Origin: Achromobacter sp. ASV32
GTDB taxonomy: Bacteria > Pseudomonadota > Gammaproteobacteria > Burkholderiales > Burkholderiaceae_B
Length of the DNA stretch: 64,000 bases
NCBI RefSeq assembly: GCF_016428805.1
Contig: NZ_JAELTJ010000005.1
Span: 1 to 64,000 of the forward strand
Reading direction: 5' to 3'
A model generated the notes under the pieces. It did not search any database and was not told the origin of the DNA. It saw only the letters and a program-made list of their open reading frames with translations. The translations under genes and the position numbers were made by a program. Positions 42,381 through 53,528 of the stretch are shown piece after piece. Numbering within the stretch: position 1 is the stretch's first letter; every line of letters starts with the position of its first letter.

Positions 42381-42944
42381 ATGACCCTTCCCGGCCAAGA
42401 ACCGCTTTCCCTGCAGCCGCAAGACGTGGTGGCTTTCTGGCGCGATGCCGGACCCCGGTACTGGTTCACCAAGGATGCCGCCTTCGACGAACGGTTCCGC
42501 CAGCGCTGCGGGGCCGCCCACCTCGCCGCGGCAGCGCGGCAGCTTGACGATTGGCTGGACGACCCTGATGGCGCGCTGGCGTTGATGATCCTGCTGGACC
42601 AGTATCCCCGCAATGCCTATCGCGGTACCGCCCACATGTTCGCGACCGACCCATTGGCGCTGGTTTTCGCGGAACGGGCCATCGCTGCGGGGCACGACCT
42701 GGCGGTTGACCCGTCCATGCGCCAGTTCTTCTATCTGCCTTTCGAACATGCCGAGAACCTGGCAGCCCAGAACCGCGCCGTGGCGTTGATGGAGCCCTTG
42801 GGGCCCGACTCGTTGCGTTGGGCGGTCCTGCACCGCGACATCATCAAGCGCTTTGGTCGCTTTCCGCATCGCAATGCTGCCTTGGGCCGCAACACCACGC
42901 AGCCCGAACAGGTGTCCCTGGATGCGGGGGGCTTCGCGGGTTGA
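42381..42944 (+). CDS. DUF924 family protein
   Basis: A 187-residue helical protein from ATG 42381. It contains the DUF924 blocks VVAFWRDAGPRYWFTKDAAF, LMILLDQYPRNAYRGTAHMF, FFYLPFEHAENLAAQNRAV and RDIIKRFGRFPHRNAALGR. The family is widespread in bacteria; members resemble tetratricopeptide folds and the role is not known. Confidence 0.88.
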   Translation: MTLPGQEPLSLQPQDVVAFWRDAGPRYWFTKDAAFDERFRQRCGAAHLAAAARQLDDWLDDPDGALALMILLDQYPRNAYRGTAHMFATDPLALVFAERAIAAGHDLAVDPSMRQFFYLPFEHAENLAAQNRAVALMEPLGPDSLRWAVLHRDIIKRFGRFPHRNAALGRNTTQPEQVSLDAGGFAG

Positions 42945-43062
42945 GCCCCGCCAGACGCTTGCGGCCGAGAGTATCCGCTTGTATCGGCGCGTGGCCAGTT
43001 GAAAATATTGACGCCCGTTGCCCCGTGCGACAGGCAGCGGGCCGGTTGAAAAGCCCACATAT

Positions 43063-43092
43063 TTGACGTTTTTCGGGGTTCGCCAATACACT
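43063..43092 (+). promoter_or_regulatory. Promoter of the second plus-strand cold-shock gene
   Basis: TTGACG (43063-43068), an 18-nt spacer and TACACT (43087-43092) predict a start near 43099 and a leader of about 130 nt before ATG 43230. Confidence 0.5.
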
Positions 43093-43229
43093 GGGTTCAG
43101 CGAGATTTTCAAGAGACGCGGTCTGCGTTTAACTTGTCGCCGTCAGTGGTGCTGCGGTTGCTTCCTCTCCCATCCTTGATGATCTGGCGCCCCGCGAGCA
43201 ATCGCACTTTTTAGGTTCGAGGAAATTCC

Positions 43230-43436
43230 ATGGCAACCGGCATCGTCAAGTGGTTCAACGCCGAAAAGGGTTATGGCTTCATCATGCCCGACGACGGCAG
43301 CAAAGATCTGTTCGCTCACTACTCTGAAATCCGCAGCGAAGGCTACAAGTCGCTGCAGGAGAACCAGCGCGTCACGTTCGAGGTTGGTACCGGCCCCAAG
43401 GGGCCTAGCGCCAAGAACATCAAGGTGGCGGCCTGA
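43230..43436 (+). CDS. Cold-shock protein (CspA family), diverged copy
   Basis: A 68-residue cold-shock domain ([20 protein letters not shown]). RNP1 KGYGFI and RNP2 DLFAHY are intact. It differs from the other two in DDGSKDLF and in the last strand ([18 protein letters not shown]). GAGGAAATTCC precedes ATG 43230. It sits 1.3 kb from the 41965 copy, separated by the DUF924 gene, so the two probably arose from an older duplication. Confidence 0.92.
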   Translation: MATGIVKWFNAEKGYGFIMPDDGSKDLFAHYSEIRSEGYKSLQENQRVTFEVGTGPKGPSAKNIKVAA

Positions 43437-43474
43437 GTTCCGCCCGGTAGCGGCCGGCAAGCGTCCGCTCCAAT

Positions 43475-43510
43475 AAAAAGCCCCCGCACGCAATGTGCAG
43501 GGGCTTTTTC
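43475..43510. terminator. Bidirectional terminator
   Basis: AAAAAGCCCC...GCAC pairs with GTGC...GGGGCTTTTT with one mismatch (43475-43509). It has T runs on both strands, serving the cold-shock gene (plus) and the UPF0114 gene (minus). Confidence 0.75.
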
Positions 43511-43533
43511 TTTTCCGGGCCGCCGTGGTGGCG

Positions 43534-44082
43534 TCAGTGCTTGGGGGCGTGCGCCGGCGTGGACAGTTTGTCGACCAGGGCGATGCCCAGCGCCGAGAGG
43601 ATGAACAGGGCGTGGATGATGGTCTGCCACATCACGCCAGCCTCGGAAAAGCGGGCGGCGGGGGTTCCCAGCGTGCCCGCCTCGATGAAGGTGCGCAGCA
43701 GGTGGATGGACGAGATGCCGATGATGGCCATGGCCAGCTTGACCTTCAGGACGCTGGCGTTGACGTGACTGAGCCATTCCGGCTGGTCCGGGTGGCCTTG
43801 CAGGCGCAGACGCGACACGAAGGTTTCGTAGCCGCCCACGATCACCATCACCAAAAGGTTCGAGATCATCACGACGTCGATCAGGCCCAGCACCAGCAGC
43901 ATGATTTCCATTTCACCGAAGCTGTTGGCGTGGGTCAGCAGATGCCATAGTTCCTTCAGGAACAGCATCACGTAGACGCCCTGGGCGACGATCAAGCCCA
44001 GGTAGAGCGGCAATTGCAGCCAGCGTGAACTGAAGATCAGGCTGGGCAGCAGCCCGAGGCGGGGAGGAGTGTTCGGGGTCAT
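43534..44082 (-). CDS. UPF0114/YqhA-like membrane protein
   Basis: A 182-residue inner-membrane protein with four segments (about 20-45, 60-85, 110-130, 148-168). Signature [20 protein letters not shown] near the start and GYETFVSRL in the middle match the TIGR00645/UPF0114 family. Function is not established. Confidence 0.88.
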   Translation of the reverse strand: MTPNTPPRLGLLPSLIFSSRWLQLPLYLGLIVAQGVYVMLFLKELWHLLTHANSFGEMEIMLLVLGLIDVVMISNLLVMVIVGGYETFVSRLRLQGHPDQPEWLSHVNASVLKVKLAMAIIGISSIHLLRTFIEAGTLGTPAARFSEAGVMWQTIIHALFILSALGIALVDKLSTPAHAPKH

Positions 44083-44337
44083 GGGTGGTTGCGAGCCGAG
44101 GTTGGGTGCGAAAAGTGCGGCGGCAATTCTATCAACGCCAGGCTGCGGCGATTCTGTTTTTTATGACAAATCGATGGCCAAGTTGCGGTACTTACCATGC
44201 TAAGAACGCATTTGCACGCCATTTGTGTAAGCGAAATTCGCATTTGCGAAACTCTGTGGCGAAACGGTTTGCGAGCTTTTGGCGTATATAGAATTGCGGC
44301 CTCACTCGCACAGAGTCAGTCAAGAGGAGTTTTTTCC

Positions 44338-45093
44338 ATGAAGATCCGCTACACCGTTGCCGCGCTGGCCGTTGCGCTTGCTCCTTATTCCGCGTCGCAT
44401 GCCCTCGACATCGGGGGACTGGTGGGCGCAGGCAGCAAAGTGGTGCAGGCCGCCACCCTGAGCGATGCCGACATCAAGACCTTGTCCGACAAGGCTTGCG
44501 CGCAAAGCGATGCCCAGGAAAAGATCGCTGCCCCGGGCAGCAAGTATGACGCTCGCCTGCAAAAGATTGCCAAGCAACTGGGCGGCACCGTCAATGGCCA
44601 GAAGGCCAACTACAAGGTCTACATCACCAAGGACGTCAACGCCTGGGCCATGGCCAACGGCTGCATCCGCGTCTACAGCGGCCTGATGGACATGATGACC
44701 GACGACGAAGTGCTGGGTGTGGTTGGCCATGAAATCGGTCACGTGGCACTGGGCCACAGCAAGAAGGCCATGCAGACCGCCTACACCGTGTCGGCTGCAC
44801 GTGACGCCGCCGGCGCCGCGGGCGGCGCCACCGTGGCAGCCCTGAATTCGTCGCAGCTGGGCGACGTGACCGAAAAGTTCATCAATGCGCAATTCTCGCA
44901 GTCGCAGGAGAGCGCCGCCGACGATTATTCGTTCGACCAGTTGCAGGCCAAGAAGCTCAACACGAAGGGTCTGGTGACCGCGTTCCAGAAGCTCGCTGAG
45001 CTTGATGGCGGCAAGAGCGATATGATGAGTTCGCATCCGTCTTCGGCCAAGCGCGCTCAACACATCGAAGAGCGCATCGCCAAGGCGAAATAA
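44338..45093 (+). CDS. M48-family periplasmic metallopeptidase
   Basis: A 251-residue protein from ATG 44338 with a signal peptide (VAALAVALAPYSASHALD). HEIGH at 131-135 holds two zinc ligands and the catalytic Glu, and the third ligand is in SQESAADDYSFD. The architecture matches small M48 proteases such as LoiP, which act on outer-membrane and periplasmic proteins. It lacks a lipobox, so it may be soluble in the periplasm. Confidence 0.88.
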   Translation: MKIRYTVAALAVALAPYSASHALDIGGLVGAGSKVVQAATLSDADIKTLSDKACAQSDAQEKIAAPGSKYDARLQKIAKQLGGTVNGQKANYKVYITKDVNAWAMANGCIRVYSGLMDMMTDDEVLGVVGHEIGHVALGHSKKAMQTAYTVSAARDAAGAAGGATVAALNSSQLGDVTEKFINAQFSQSQESAADDYSFDQLQAKKLNTKGLVTAFQKLAELDGGKSDMMSSHPSSAKRAQHIEERIAKAK

Positions 45094-45134
45094 GGCGCCC
45101 CAGCGGGCGTTAGCCTCCCTCAGGGGTTGAAAAC

Positions 45135-45177
45135 GGGGTGCGAGCATCCGGGCTTATCCGGGGGCTCGCACCCCTTT
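45135..45177 (+). terminator. Terminator of the M48 gene
   Basis: GGGGTGCGAGC (45135-45145) pairs with GCTCGCACCCC (45164-45174) across an 18-nt loop, followed by TTT. Confidence 0.6.
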
Positions 45178-45259
45178 GCGTCAGGGTTCCGGAAGTTTCC
45201 GGTAAAATGGCGCGTTTATCCGCCCGTCATCTCTTATCTCTCGGAAAATAGGTCTTTTA

Positions 45260-46570
45260 ATGCAGCCTGTGGTTGAAACCCTCTCCGGCCTGGAGCGCCG
45301 TGTTGATCTGGCCGTCTCGGTGGCCGACGTCGAAAAGGAAGTCCAGGCGCAATTGAAGCGCGTGGCCCGTACCGCCAAGGTGCCTGGTTTCCGTCCTGGC
45401 AAGGCGCCGCTCGCCATGCTCGAGCGCAGCCATGGCCCCAGCATCCGCTACGACGTGATCAATAGCCAAGTTGGCCGTGCGTTCGAACAAGCCGTCGACG
45501 GCGCCAAGCTGCGCGTCGCTGGTGCCCCGAACCTCGAACCCAAGACCGAAGGCGCCGCCGACGACACGCTGGCGTTCACCGCCACGTTCGAGGTCTACCC
45601 GGAAGTCGTCGTGCCCGACCTGTCGGCACTGGCCGTTACCCGCTTTGACACCGCCGTCACCGACGCCGAAGTGCAGCAGACCCTGGACGTCCTGCGCAAG
45701 CAGCGCGCCACGTTCGAAGCCCGTGAAGGCCGCGCCTCGCAAGACGGCGACCGCGTCACGCTGGACTTCGCCGGCACCATCGACGGCGTGCCGTTCGAAG
45801 GCGGCAAGGCCGAAGACTTCCCGTTTGTGCTCGGCCAAGGCCGCATGCTGCCGGAATTCGAAGAAGCCGCCCGCGGCCTGAAGGCTGGCGAAAGCAAGGT
45901 CTTCCCGCTGAAGTTCCCTGACGACTACCAAGGCAAGGAAGTCGCCGGCAAGACCGCCGAGTTCACCATTACCGTCAAGGAAGTGGCTGAAGGCGTCCTG
46001 CCCGAACTGAACGCTGAATTCGCCAAGTCGCTCGGCCAGGCCGAAGGCGACGTCGAAAAGCTCAAGGCCGACATCCGCAGCAACATCGAGCGCGAAGTCA
46101 AGGTGCGCTCGCAAGGCCGTACCAAGTCCAGTGTGATGGACGCACTGGTCGAAGCCGGTAAGTTCGACGTGCCGAAGGCCCTGGTCGACAACGACGTGCA
46201 AAGCCGCATCGCCGCCGCTCGCGAAGAGCTCAAGCAGCGTGGCGTGCCCAACGCCGAATCGGTGCCGATCCCGGCCGAAGCCTTCTCGACCGAGTCCGAG
46301 CGCCGCGTGCGCCTGGGCCTGCTGGTGTCCGAACTGGTCAAGCAAGCCCAGCTGCAAGCCAAGCCGGAACAAGTTCGTGCCCGCATCGAAGAATTCGCGG
46401 AAAACTACGAACAACCCGCTCAGGTTGTCAGCTATTACCTGGCCGACCGCCAGCGTCGTGCTGAAATCGAGGCTATCGTGCTCGAAGACAACGTTGTCGC
46501 GCACGTGCTGGAAAAGGCCAAGGTCACCGAAGAAAAGGTGCCTTTCGATCAGTTGATGGGGATGGCGTAA
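45260..46570 (+). CDS. tig: Trigger factor
   Basis: A 436-residue ribosome-associated chaperone and prolyl isomerase. The N-terminal ribosome-binding domain carries the [15 protein letters not shown] signature (about 42-56). The FKBP-like domain lies at about 155-245 ([20 protein letters not shown]). The C-terminal helical domain ends FDQLMGMA. It is 5 nt before clpP, the common tig-clpP-clpX-lon order. The product meets new proteins at the tunnel exit. Confidence 0.97.
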   Translation: MQPVVETLSGLERRVDLAVSVADVEKEVQAQLKRVARTAKVPGFRPGKAPLAMLERSHGPSIRYDVINSQVGRAFEQAVDGAKLRVAGAPNLEPKTEGAADDTLAFTATFEVYPEVVVPDLSALAVTRFDTAVTDAEVQQTLDVLRKQRATFEAREGRASQDGDRVTLDFAGTIDGVPFEGGKAEDFPFVLGQGRMLPEFEEAARGLKAGESKVFPLKFPDDYQGKEVAGKTAEFTITVKEVAEGVLPELNAEFAKSLGQAEGDVEKLKADIRSNIEREVKVRSQGRTKSSVMDALVEAGKFDVPKALVDNDVQSRIAAAREELKQRGVPNAESVPIPAEAFSTESERRVRLGLLVSELVKQAQLQAKPEQVRARIEEFAENYEQPAQVVSYYLADRQRRAEIEAIVLEDNVVAHVLEKAKVTEEKVPFDQLMGMA

Positions 46571-46574
46571 CACT

Positions 46575-47228
46575 ATGCAGAGATTCACCGATTTCTATGC
46601 GGCAATGAATGGCGGGTCGTCGGTGACCCCCACCGGCCTGGGCTACATTCCCATGGTGATCGAGCAGTCTGGGCGCGGCGAACGCGCCTACGACATCTAT
46701 TCGCGTCTGCTCCGCGAGCGGCTCATCTTCCTGGTGGGTCCGGTCAACGACGCTACGGCCAATCTGGTCGTGGCGCAGTTGCTGTTCCTGGAATCGGAGA
46801 ATCCTGACAAGGACATTTCCCTGTACATCAACTCGCCTGGCGGGTCGGTGTACGCGGGCATGGCCATCTACGACACCATGCAGTTCATCAAGCCGGACGT
46901 GTCGACCCTGTGCACCGGCCTGGCGGCCAGCATGGGCGCCTTCCTGCTGGCGGCTGGCAAGAAGGGCAAGCGTTTCACGTTGCCCAACTCGCGCATCATG
47001 ATTCACCAGCCCTCGGGCGGCGCCCAAGGGCAGGCTTCCGATATCCAGATCCAGGCTCGCGAGATCCTGGACCTGCGCGAACGCCTCAATCGCATCCTGG
47101 CCGACAACACCGGCCAATCGATCGAGCGTATCGGCCTGGACACGGAACGTGACAACTTCATGTCCGCCGAAGATGCGGTATCGTATGGACTGGTGGACAA
47201 GGTAATGACCTCCCGTTCGGAAGGCTGA
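46575..47228 (+). CDS. clpP: ATP-dependent Clp protease proteolytic subunit
   Basis: A 217-residue serine peptidase. The nucleophile Ser is in [13 protein letters not shown], the His in [14 protein letters not shown] and the Asp in the following helix (LDLRERLN); the oxyanion motif is [14 protein letters not shown]. It has a short N-terminal extension before the mature start. Fourteen copies form the chamber used by ClpX. It lies between tig and clpX. Confidence 0.97.
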   Translation: MQRFTDFYAAMNGGSSVTPTGLGYIPMVIEQSGRGERAYDIYSRLLRERLIFLVGPVNDATANLVVAQLLFLESENPDKDISLYINSPGGSVYAGMAIYDTMQFIKPDVSTLCTGLAASMGAFLLAAGKKGKRFTLPNSRIMIHQPSGGAQGQASDIQIQAREILDLRERLNRILADNTGQSIERIGLDTERDNFMSAEDAVSYGLVDKVMTSRSEG

Positions 47229-47276
47229 CTTTCCGGTTGAGTCCGACCCGCTGCCGCCACGTTTGAGTAAGCGCAG

Positions 47277-47310
47277 GCGCCGGCCCGTTTACCCGGTCCG
47301 GCGCTTCTTT
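47277..47310 (+). other. Hairpin between clpP and clpX
   Basis: GCGCCGG (47277-47283) pairs with CCGGCGC (47298-47304), followed by TTCTTT. It is a weak terminator that could reduce clpX read-through from the tig-clpP transcript. Confidence 0.5.
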
Positions 47311-47329
47311 ACCTGAGATACGACTACAT

Positions 47330-48628
<1,299 letters not shown>

Positions 48629-48641
48629 CGGTTATTTCAGA

Positions 48642-48669
48642 AAAACCCGTTCTCGTAACGGGTTTTTTT
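48642..48669 (+). terminator. Terminator after clpX
   Basis: AAAACCCGTT (48642-48651) pairs with AACGGGTTTT (48657-48666) around CTCGT and is followed by TTT. Confidence 0.85.
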
Positions 48670-48774
48670 ACCTCGGGGCCAACCGTTGAACGGATGTCCC
48701 TGGGGGGTGTCCAAGAAAACAAGGGATACCGGCTACTGTTTTTTTTGCCGTTTTGTTTATCCGGCAGCCGGGAT

Positions 48775-48802
48775 CTTGAATTTTCGGCTATTGTTCCCAT
48801 AA
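48775..48802 (+). promoter_or_regulatory. Sigma32-type heat-shock promoter of lon
   Basis: CTTGAA (48775-48780), a 14-nt spacer and TCCCATAA (48795-48802) match the sigma32 consensus (CTTGAA, N13-15, CCCCATnT) closely, 80 nt before lon. Confidence 0.75.
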
Positions 48803-48881
48803 CAGACGTAACTGACGAAGATGCCGGGGTATACCCGGGCATCCTGTCCCCGATACGCCGAGTCATACCGAGGAACCTCCT

Positions 48882-51332
48882 ATGTCTGCCAGCCAGACCC
48901 TGCCTTCCGACCCGATCGACCTTCCCCTGCTGCCACTGCGCGATGTCGTGGTGTTCCCGCACATGGTCATCCCGCTGTTCGTCGGCCGCCCGCGCTCGAT
49001 TCGCGCGCTCGAGGTTGCGATGGAAGCGGGCAAGAGCATCATGCTGGTGGCCCAAAAGTCCGCCGGCAAGGATGATCCCACTCCCGAAGACGTTTACGAG
49101 ATCGGCTGCGTTGCCGGCATCCTGCAGATGCTCAAGCTGCCCGACGGCACCGTCAAGGTGCTGGTCGAAGGCACCCAGCGCGCCCGCATCAACAGCATCG
49201 AAGACGCCGATTCGCACTTCACCTGCCAGGTCACCCCGATCGAGCCGGACGCCGTTCAAGGCTCCGAGACCGAGGCCCTGCGCCGCGCGATCGTCGCCCA
49301 GTTCGAGCAATACGTAAAGCTGAACAAGAAGATCCCTCCGGAGATCCTGACCTCGCTCGCCGGCATCGACGACGCCGGCCGCCTGGCCGACACGATCGCC
49401 GCGCATCTTCCGCTCAAGCTCGAGCAAAAGCAGAAGATGCTTGAAATCGTCGGCACCTCCGAGCGCCTCGAAGGCTTGCTCACGCAGCTGGAAACCGAAA
49501 TCGACATCCTTCAGGTCGAAAAGCGGATCCGCGGCCGCGTGAAGAAGCAGATGGAAAAGAGCCAGCGCGACTACTACCTGAATGAGCAGGTCAAGGCCAT
49601 TCAGAAAGAGTTGGGCGAAGGCGAAGAAGGCGCGGACATCGAAGAGCTCGAAAAGAAGATCATCGCTGCCCACATGCCCAAAGAGGCGCGTAAAAAGGCC
49701 GATGCCGAGCTCAAGAAGCTCAAGCTGATGTCGCCCATGTCGGCCGAGGCCACCGTGGTGCGCAACTACATCGACACGCTCATCAATCTCCCCTGGAGAA
49801 AGAAGAGCAAGATCAACAATTCCATCGCCAACGCCGAAACCGTACTGGACAACGACCACTACGGCCTGGAAAAGGTGAAGGAACGCATTCTTGAATATCT
49901 TGCCGTGCAACAGCGCGTGGACAAGGTCAAGGCGCCGATTCTGTGCCTGGTCGGTCCTCCGGGCGTGGGCAAGACCTCGCTGGGTCAGTCCATCGCCAAG
50001 GCCACGAACCGCAAGTTCGTGCGCATGGCCCTGGGCGGCGTACGCGACGAAGCCGAGATCCGCGGCCACCGCCGTACGTACATCGGTTCGATGCCGGGCA
50101 AGATCGTCCAGAACATGTCGAAGGTCGGCGTGCGCAATCCCCTGTTCCTGCTCGACGAAATCGACAAGCTGGGCATGGATTTCCGCGGTGATCCCTCGTC
50201 GGCCCTGCTCGAGGTGCTGGATCCGGAACAGAACCACACGTTCCAGGACCACTACATCGAAGTCGACTTCGATCTGTCGGACGTCATGTTCGTGGCAACC
50301 AGCAACACGCTGAACATTCCGCCGGCGCTGCTGGACCGCATGGAAGTGATCCGTCTGTCGGGTTACACCGAGGAAGAAAAGATCCACATCGCTCGCGACC
50401 ATCTGCTGCCCAAGCTGATGAAGAACAACGGCGTGAAGGATACCGAACTGACCGTGGACGACAGCGCGTTGCGCGACATCGTGCGCTACTACACCCGGGA
50501 AGCCGGCGTGCGTGCGCTTGAACGCGAAGTGGGCAAGATCTGCCGCAAGGTCATCAAGCAATTGCTGACCCAGACCGATCGCGCCAAGGCCGAGGGCAAG
50601 ACCCTCGAGGTCAAGCCGGTCAACGTCACGGGCGACAATCTCAGTGACTACCTCGGCGTGCGCCGCTACACCTTCGGCATGGCTGAAAAGGAAAACCAGA
50701 TCGGCCAAGTGACCGGCCTGGCCTGGACGGAAGTCGGTGGCGATCTGCTCACGATCGAAGTGGCGGACATGCCCGGCAAGGGCGTGATCCAACGCACCGG
50801 TTCGCTTGGCGACGTGATGAAGGAATCGGTCGAGGCTGCTCGTACGGTGGTGCGCTCGCGTGCCCGCCGCCTGGGCTTTGCCGACAGCGTCTTCGAGAAG
50901 CACGACATGCACGTGCACGTGCCGGAAGGTGCGACGCCCAAGGACGGTCCGTCTGCGGGTATCGCGATCACCACGGCCATGGTCTCGGCACTGTCGCGCA
51001 TTCCGGTGCGCGCCGATGTCGCCATGACCGGCGAAATCACGCTGCGTGGCGAAGTCCTGCCGATCGGCGGCCTGAAGGAAAAGCTGTTGGCCGCTCACCG
51101 GGGGGGCATCAAGACGGTCTTGATTCCGGAAGAAAACGTCAAGGATCTGGCGGAGATTCCGGACAACGTCAAGAACCATCTCGAGATCGTGCCCGTCCGC
51201 TGGATCGACAAGGTGCTGGAACTGGCGCTGGAACGCCTGCCCGAGCCGCTGGCTGAAGACGAAGCGGTCAAGGAACCTCTGGTCGCCAAGCCGGCCGAAC
51301 CGGGCTCGACGGACCCGGTGCTCAAGCACTAA
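48882..51332 (+). CDS. lon: ATP-dependent protease Lon
   Basis: An 816-residue LonA. The N-terminal substrate domain is at about 10-200, followed by coiled coil, the AAA+ domain with Walker [13 protein letters not shown] (about 362-373), and the protease domain whose Ser is in [16 protein letters not shown] and Lys in [18 protein letters not shown] 48882 follows GAGGAA. It degrades damaged proteins and many antitoxins, and so is relevant to the HicB of this window. It has its own heat-shock promoter and terminator. Confidence 0.98.
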   Translation: MSASQTLPSDPIDLPLLPLRDVVVFPHMVIPLFVGRPRSIRALEVAMEAGKSIMLVAQKSAGKDDPTPEDVYEIGCVAGILQMLKLPDGTVKVLVEGTQRARINSIEDADSHFTCQVTPIEPDAVQGSETEALRRAIVAQFEQYVKLNKKIPPEILTSLAGIDDAGRLADTIAAHLPLKLEQKQKMLEIVGTSERLEGLLTQLETEIDILQVEKRIRGRVKKQMEKSQRDYYLNEQVKAIQKELGEGEEGADIEELEKKIIAAHMPKEARKKADAELKKLKLMSPMSAEATVVRNYIDTLINLPWRKKSKINNSIANAETVLDNDHYGLEKVKERILEYLAVQQRVDKVKAPILCLVGPPGVGKTSLGQSIAKATNRKFVRMALGGVRDEAEIRGHRRTYIGSMPGKIVQNMSKVGVRNPLFLLDEIDKLGMDFRGDPSSALLEVLDPEQNHTFQDHYIEVDFDLSDVMFVATSNTLNIPPALLDRMEVIRLSGYTEEEKIHIARDHLLPKLMKNNGVKDTELTVDDSALRDIVRYYTREAGVRALEREVGKICRKVIKQLLTQTDRAKAEGKTLEVKPVNVTGDNLSDYLGVRRYTFGMAEKENQIGQVTGLAWTEVGGDLLTIEVADMPGKGVIQRTGSLGDVMKESVEAARTVVRSRARRLGFADSVFEKHDMHVHVPEGATPKDGPSAGIAITTAMVSALSRIPVRADVAMTGEITLRGEVLPIGGLKEKLLAAHRGGIKTVLIPEENVKDLAEIPDNVKNHLEIVPVRWIDKVLELALERLPEPLAEDEAVKEPLVAKPAEPGSTDPVLKH

Positions 51333-51378
51333 GGTCGGCGCAAGCGCCTGAAGGCGTTGCTCGCAACGCCTTCAACAA

Positions 51379-51408
51379 GAAACCCCGCACGAGCGGGGTT
51401 TCTTTTTT
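51379..51408 (+). terminator. Terminator of lon
   Basis: GAAACCCCGC (51379-51388) pairs with GCGGGGTTTC (51393-51402) around ACGA, followed by TTTTTT. A second stem, GAAGGCGTTGC/GCAACGCCTTC, precedes it. Confidence 0.88.
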
Positions 51409-51445
51409 GGCGGGGCAGGGGAGCGGCTGCCCACGGCAGCCAAGC

Positions 51446-52096
51446 CTAGTGCAGCGCGTGGGTGCGGATCAGTCCCACCGCAATGCCTTCCAGGGCGAAT
51501 TCCTGGTCGGCTTCGACGATGATGGGGTCGAAGTCGGGGTTTTCCGGCAGGAGTTCGATGCGGCCATTCTGGCGCTGCAGGCGCTTGACCGTGACATCGT
51601 CGCCCAGGCGGGCCACCACGATCTGACCATTGCGGGCTTCCGAGGCCTTCTTGACGGCCAGCAGGTCGCCTTCGAGGATGCCGGCGTCGCGCATGCTCAT
51701 GCCGCGCACCTTGAGCAGGTAGTCGGGAGCTTGGGCAAACAGGCTGGAATCCACGCCGATCTCGCGCTCGACGTGTTCCGCGGCCAGGATCGGGCTACCG
51801 GCTGCCACGCGGCCCACTAACGGCAGCAGCAGTTGCGCCAGGCCCGGCAAGGGCAGCGCCGCTTGTGTGGAGGCGGGCGTGGCGTCTTTCAGGCGGATGC
51901 CGCGCGACGCACCTGCGGTGAGTTCGATGGCACCTTTGCGGGCCAGTGCCTTGAGATGGTCTTCGGCCGCATTGGGCGAGCGGAATCCCAGGGCCAGGGC
52001 AATTTCGGCGCGAGTGGGCGGAAAGCCGGTGCGCGCGACGGTTTGCCGGATGAGGTCCAGGATTTGCTGTTGACGATCAGTGAGTTTGCTGGCCAT
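51446..52096 (-). CDS. lexA: LexA repressor
   Basis: A 216-residue SOS repressor from ATG 52096. The helix-turn-helix is in residues 24-56 ([20 protein letters not shown] and on). The self-cleavage Ala99-Gly100 is in GRVAAGSP, and the catalytic pair is Ser134 (GMSMRDAG) and Lys171 (VTVKRLQ). A LexA box precedes it, so it is autoregulated. It should also control the prophage gene at 10011-10337, which shares the identical operator. Confidence 0.97.
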   Translation of the reverse strand: MASKLTDRQQQILDLIRQTVARTGFPPTRAEIALALGFRSPNAAEDHLKALARKGAIELTAGASRGIRLKDATPASTQAALPLPGLAQLLLPLVGRVAAGSPILAAEHVEREIGVDSSLFAQAPDYLLKVRGMSMRDAGILEGDLLAVKKASEARNGQIVVARLGDDVTVKRLQRQNGRIELLPENPDFDPIIVEADQEFALEGIAVGLIRTHALH

Positions 52097-52120
52097 GGCG
52101 ATGATCCGTTTGGAGTCGGA

Positions 52121-52136
52121 CTGTACATATATACAG
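52121..52136 (-). promoter_or_regulatory. LexA box before lexA
   Basis: CTGTACATATATACAG is a perfect CTGT-N8-ACAG box, 25 bp before the lexA start and identical to the prophage box at 10355-10370. Confidence 0.9.
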
Positions 52137-52203
52137 CAGCATTCTGGGGGACATAACGCAAAAAAGCAAGCGGGCATCCGTGGCGCCGGCAAGCGCGCAA
52201 TAA

Positions 52204-52227
52204 AAACGGGACCCGAAGGTCCCGTTT
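52204..52227 (-). terminator. Terminator of the aminotransferase gene
   Basis: AAACGGGACC (minus strand) pairs with GGTCCCGTTT around a TTCG loop; the minus strand continues TTATTG after the Ts. It ends the leftward aminotransferase transcript. Confidence 0.75.
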
Positions 52228-52251
52228 GGCAGGCGCAGACAGGCGGGCACG

Positions 52252-53451
52252 TTACAGCACCGCGGCGATGCCCTTGGCAACCTGGTCGATGTTGCCGCTG
52301 TTCAGCGCAGCGACGCAGATGCGGCCGCTGGAGACAGCGTAGACACCGTGCTCTTCGCGCAGGCGATCCACCTGGGCCGAGGTCAGGCCCGAGTACGAGA
52401 ACATGCCGCGCTGCTGCAGCACGAAGCTGAAGTCCTGCTTGCCGCCATGTTCCTTGATCTTCTCGACCAGTTGCTTGCGCATCAGGCGGATGCGGTCTCG
52501 CATGCCGGCCAGTTCCTGTTCCCACATGGAGAACAGTTCGGGCGTGTTGAGCACCGTCGAGACGATCGTGCCGCCGTGGGTGGGCGGGTTGGAATAGTTG
52601 GTGCGGATGACGCGCTTGAGCTGGCTCAGGACGCGGGTGGCCTCATCCTTGCTGCCGGCCACGACGGTCAGGGCGCCGACACGTTCGCCGTACAGCGAGA
52701 ACGACTTGGAGAACGACGAACTGATGAACATGGTCATGTCCAGATCGGCGAACAGGCGCACGACAGCGGCGTCTTCCTTGAGGCCTTCGCCGAAACCTTG
52801 GTAGGCGATGTCCAGGAACGGGACCAGGCGGTTCGCCTTCACGACGGCGGCGATCTGCTGCCATTGTTCGAAAGTGGGGTCCACGCCCGTGGGGTTGTGG
52901 CAGCAGGCGTGCAGCACGACGACGGTCTGGGCCGGCGCAGCCTTCAGGGCGGCCAGCATGCCTTCGAAGTTCAGGCCGCGGGTGGCGGCGTCGTAGTAGG
53001 CGTAGGTGCCGACTTCGAAGCCGGCGCGTTCGAACAGTGCGCGATGGTTTTCCCAGCTGGGGTCGCTGATCAGGACCTTGGAGGTCGGCAGCAACTGGCG
53101 CAGGAAGTCGGCGCCGATCTTGAGCGCGCCGGTGCCGCCCAGGGCCTGGGTGGTCAGGACGCGGCCGGCGGCGGCCAGGGGGGAGTCCTTGCCGATCAGC
53201 AGGGCTTGAGCGCCTTGGTTGTAGCCGGCGATGCCTTCGATCGGCAGGTAGCCGCGAGCGGCGGCGGCCTCGATGCGGGCAATTTCAGCCTTGCGCACCG
53301 CGCCCAGCAGGGGAATCCGGCCTTGATCGTCGTAGTACACGCCCACGCCCAGGTTCACTTTACCGGGGCGGGTATCCGCGTTGTATTGTTCGTTCAGACC
53401 AAGGATGGGGTCGCGCGGCGCGAGTTCGACGGAATCGAAAAGGGTGCTCAT
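52252..53451 (-). CDS. Aspartate/aromatic aminotransferase
   Basis: A 399-residue class-I aminotransferase of the AspC/TyrB branch. PLP-lysine is in [18 protein letters not shown]. Other signatures are [14 protein letters not shown] and the substrate-binding Arg in the C-terminal [10 protein letters not shown]. It interconverts aspartate, aromatic or branched amino acids with 2-oxoglutarate. The exact preference (TyrB versus AspC) is not set by what I can see. Divergent from uvrB. Confidence 0.93.
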   Translation of the reverse strand: MSTLFDSVELAPRDPILGLNEQYNADTRPGKVNLGVGVYYDDQGRIPLLGAVRKAEIARIEAAAARGYLPIEGIAGYNQGAQALLIGKDSPLAAAGRVLTTQALGGTGALKIGADFLRQLLPTSKVLISDPSWENHRALFERAGFEVGTYAYYDAATRGLNFEGMLAALKAAPAQTVVVLHACCHNPTGVDPTFEQWQQIAAVVKANRLVPFLDIAYQGFGEGLKEDAAVVRLFADLDMTMFISSSFSKSFSLYGERVGALTVVAGSKDEATRVLSQLKRVIRTNYSNPPTHGGTIVSTVLNTPELFSMWEQELAGMRDRIRLMRKQLVEKIKEHGGKQDFSFVLQQRGMFSYSGLTSAQVDRLREEHGVYAVSSGRICVAALNSGNIDQVAKGIAAVL

Positions 53452-53528
53452 GAGACTCTGCTGAGAGTGAGTGGACGCAGTGGGAAGTGCTGTGGATAAT
53501 GGGGGGTTTACCCTGGGAACAGTCTAGC

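Noticed and set aside
53452-53528. Search for a LexA box before uvrB
   Set aside because: No CTGT-N8-ACAG pattern is present; only an isolated CTGT is found.
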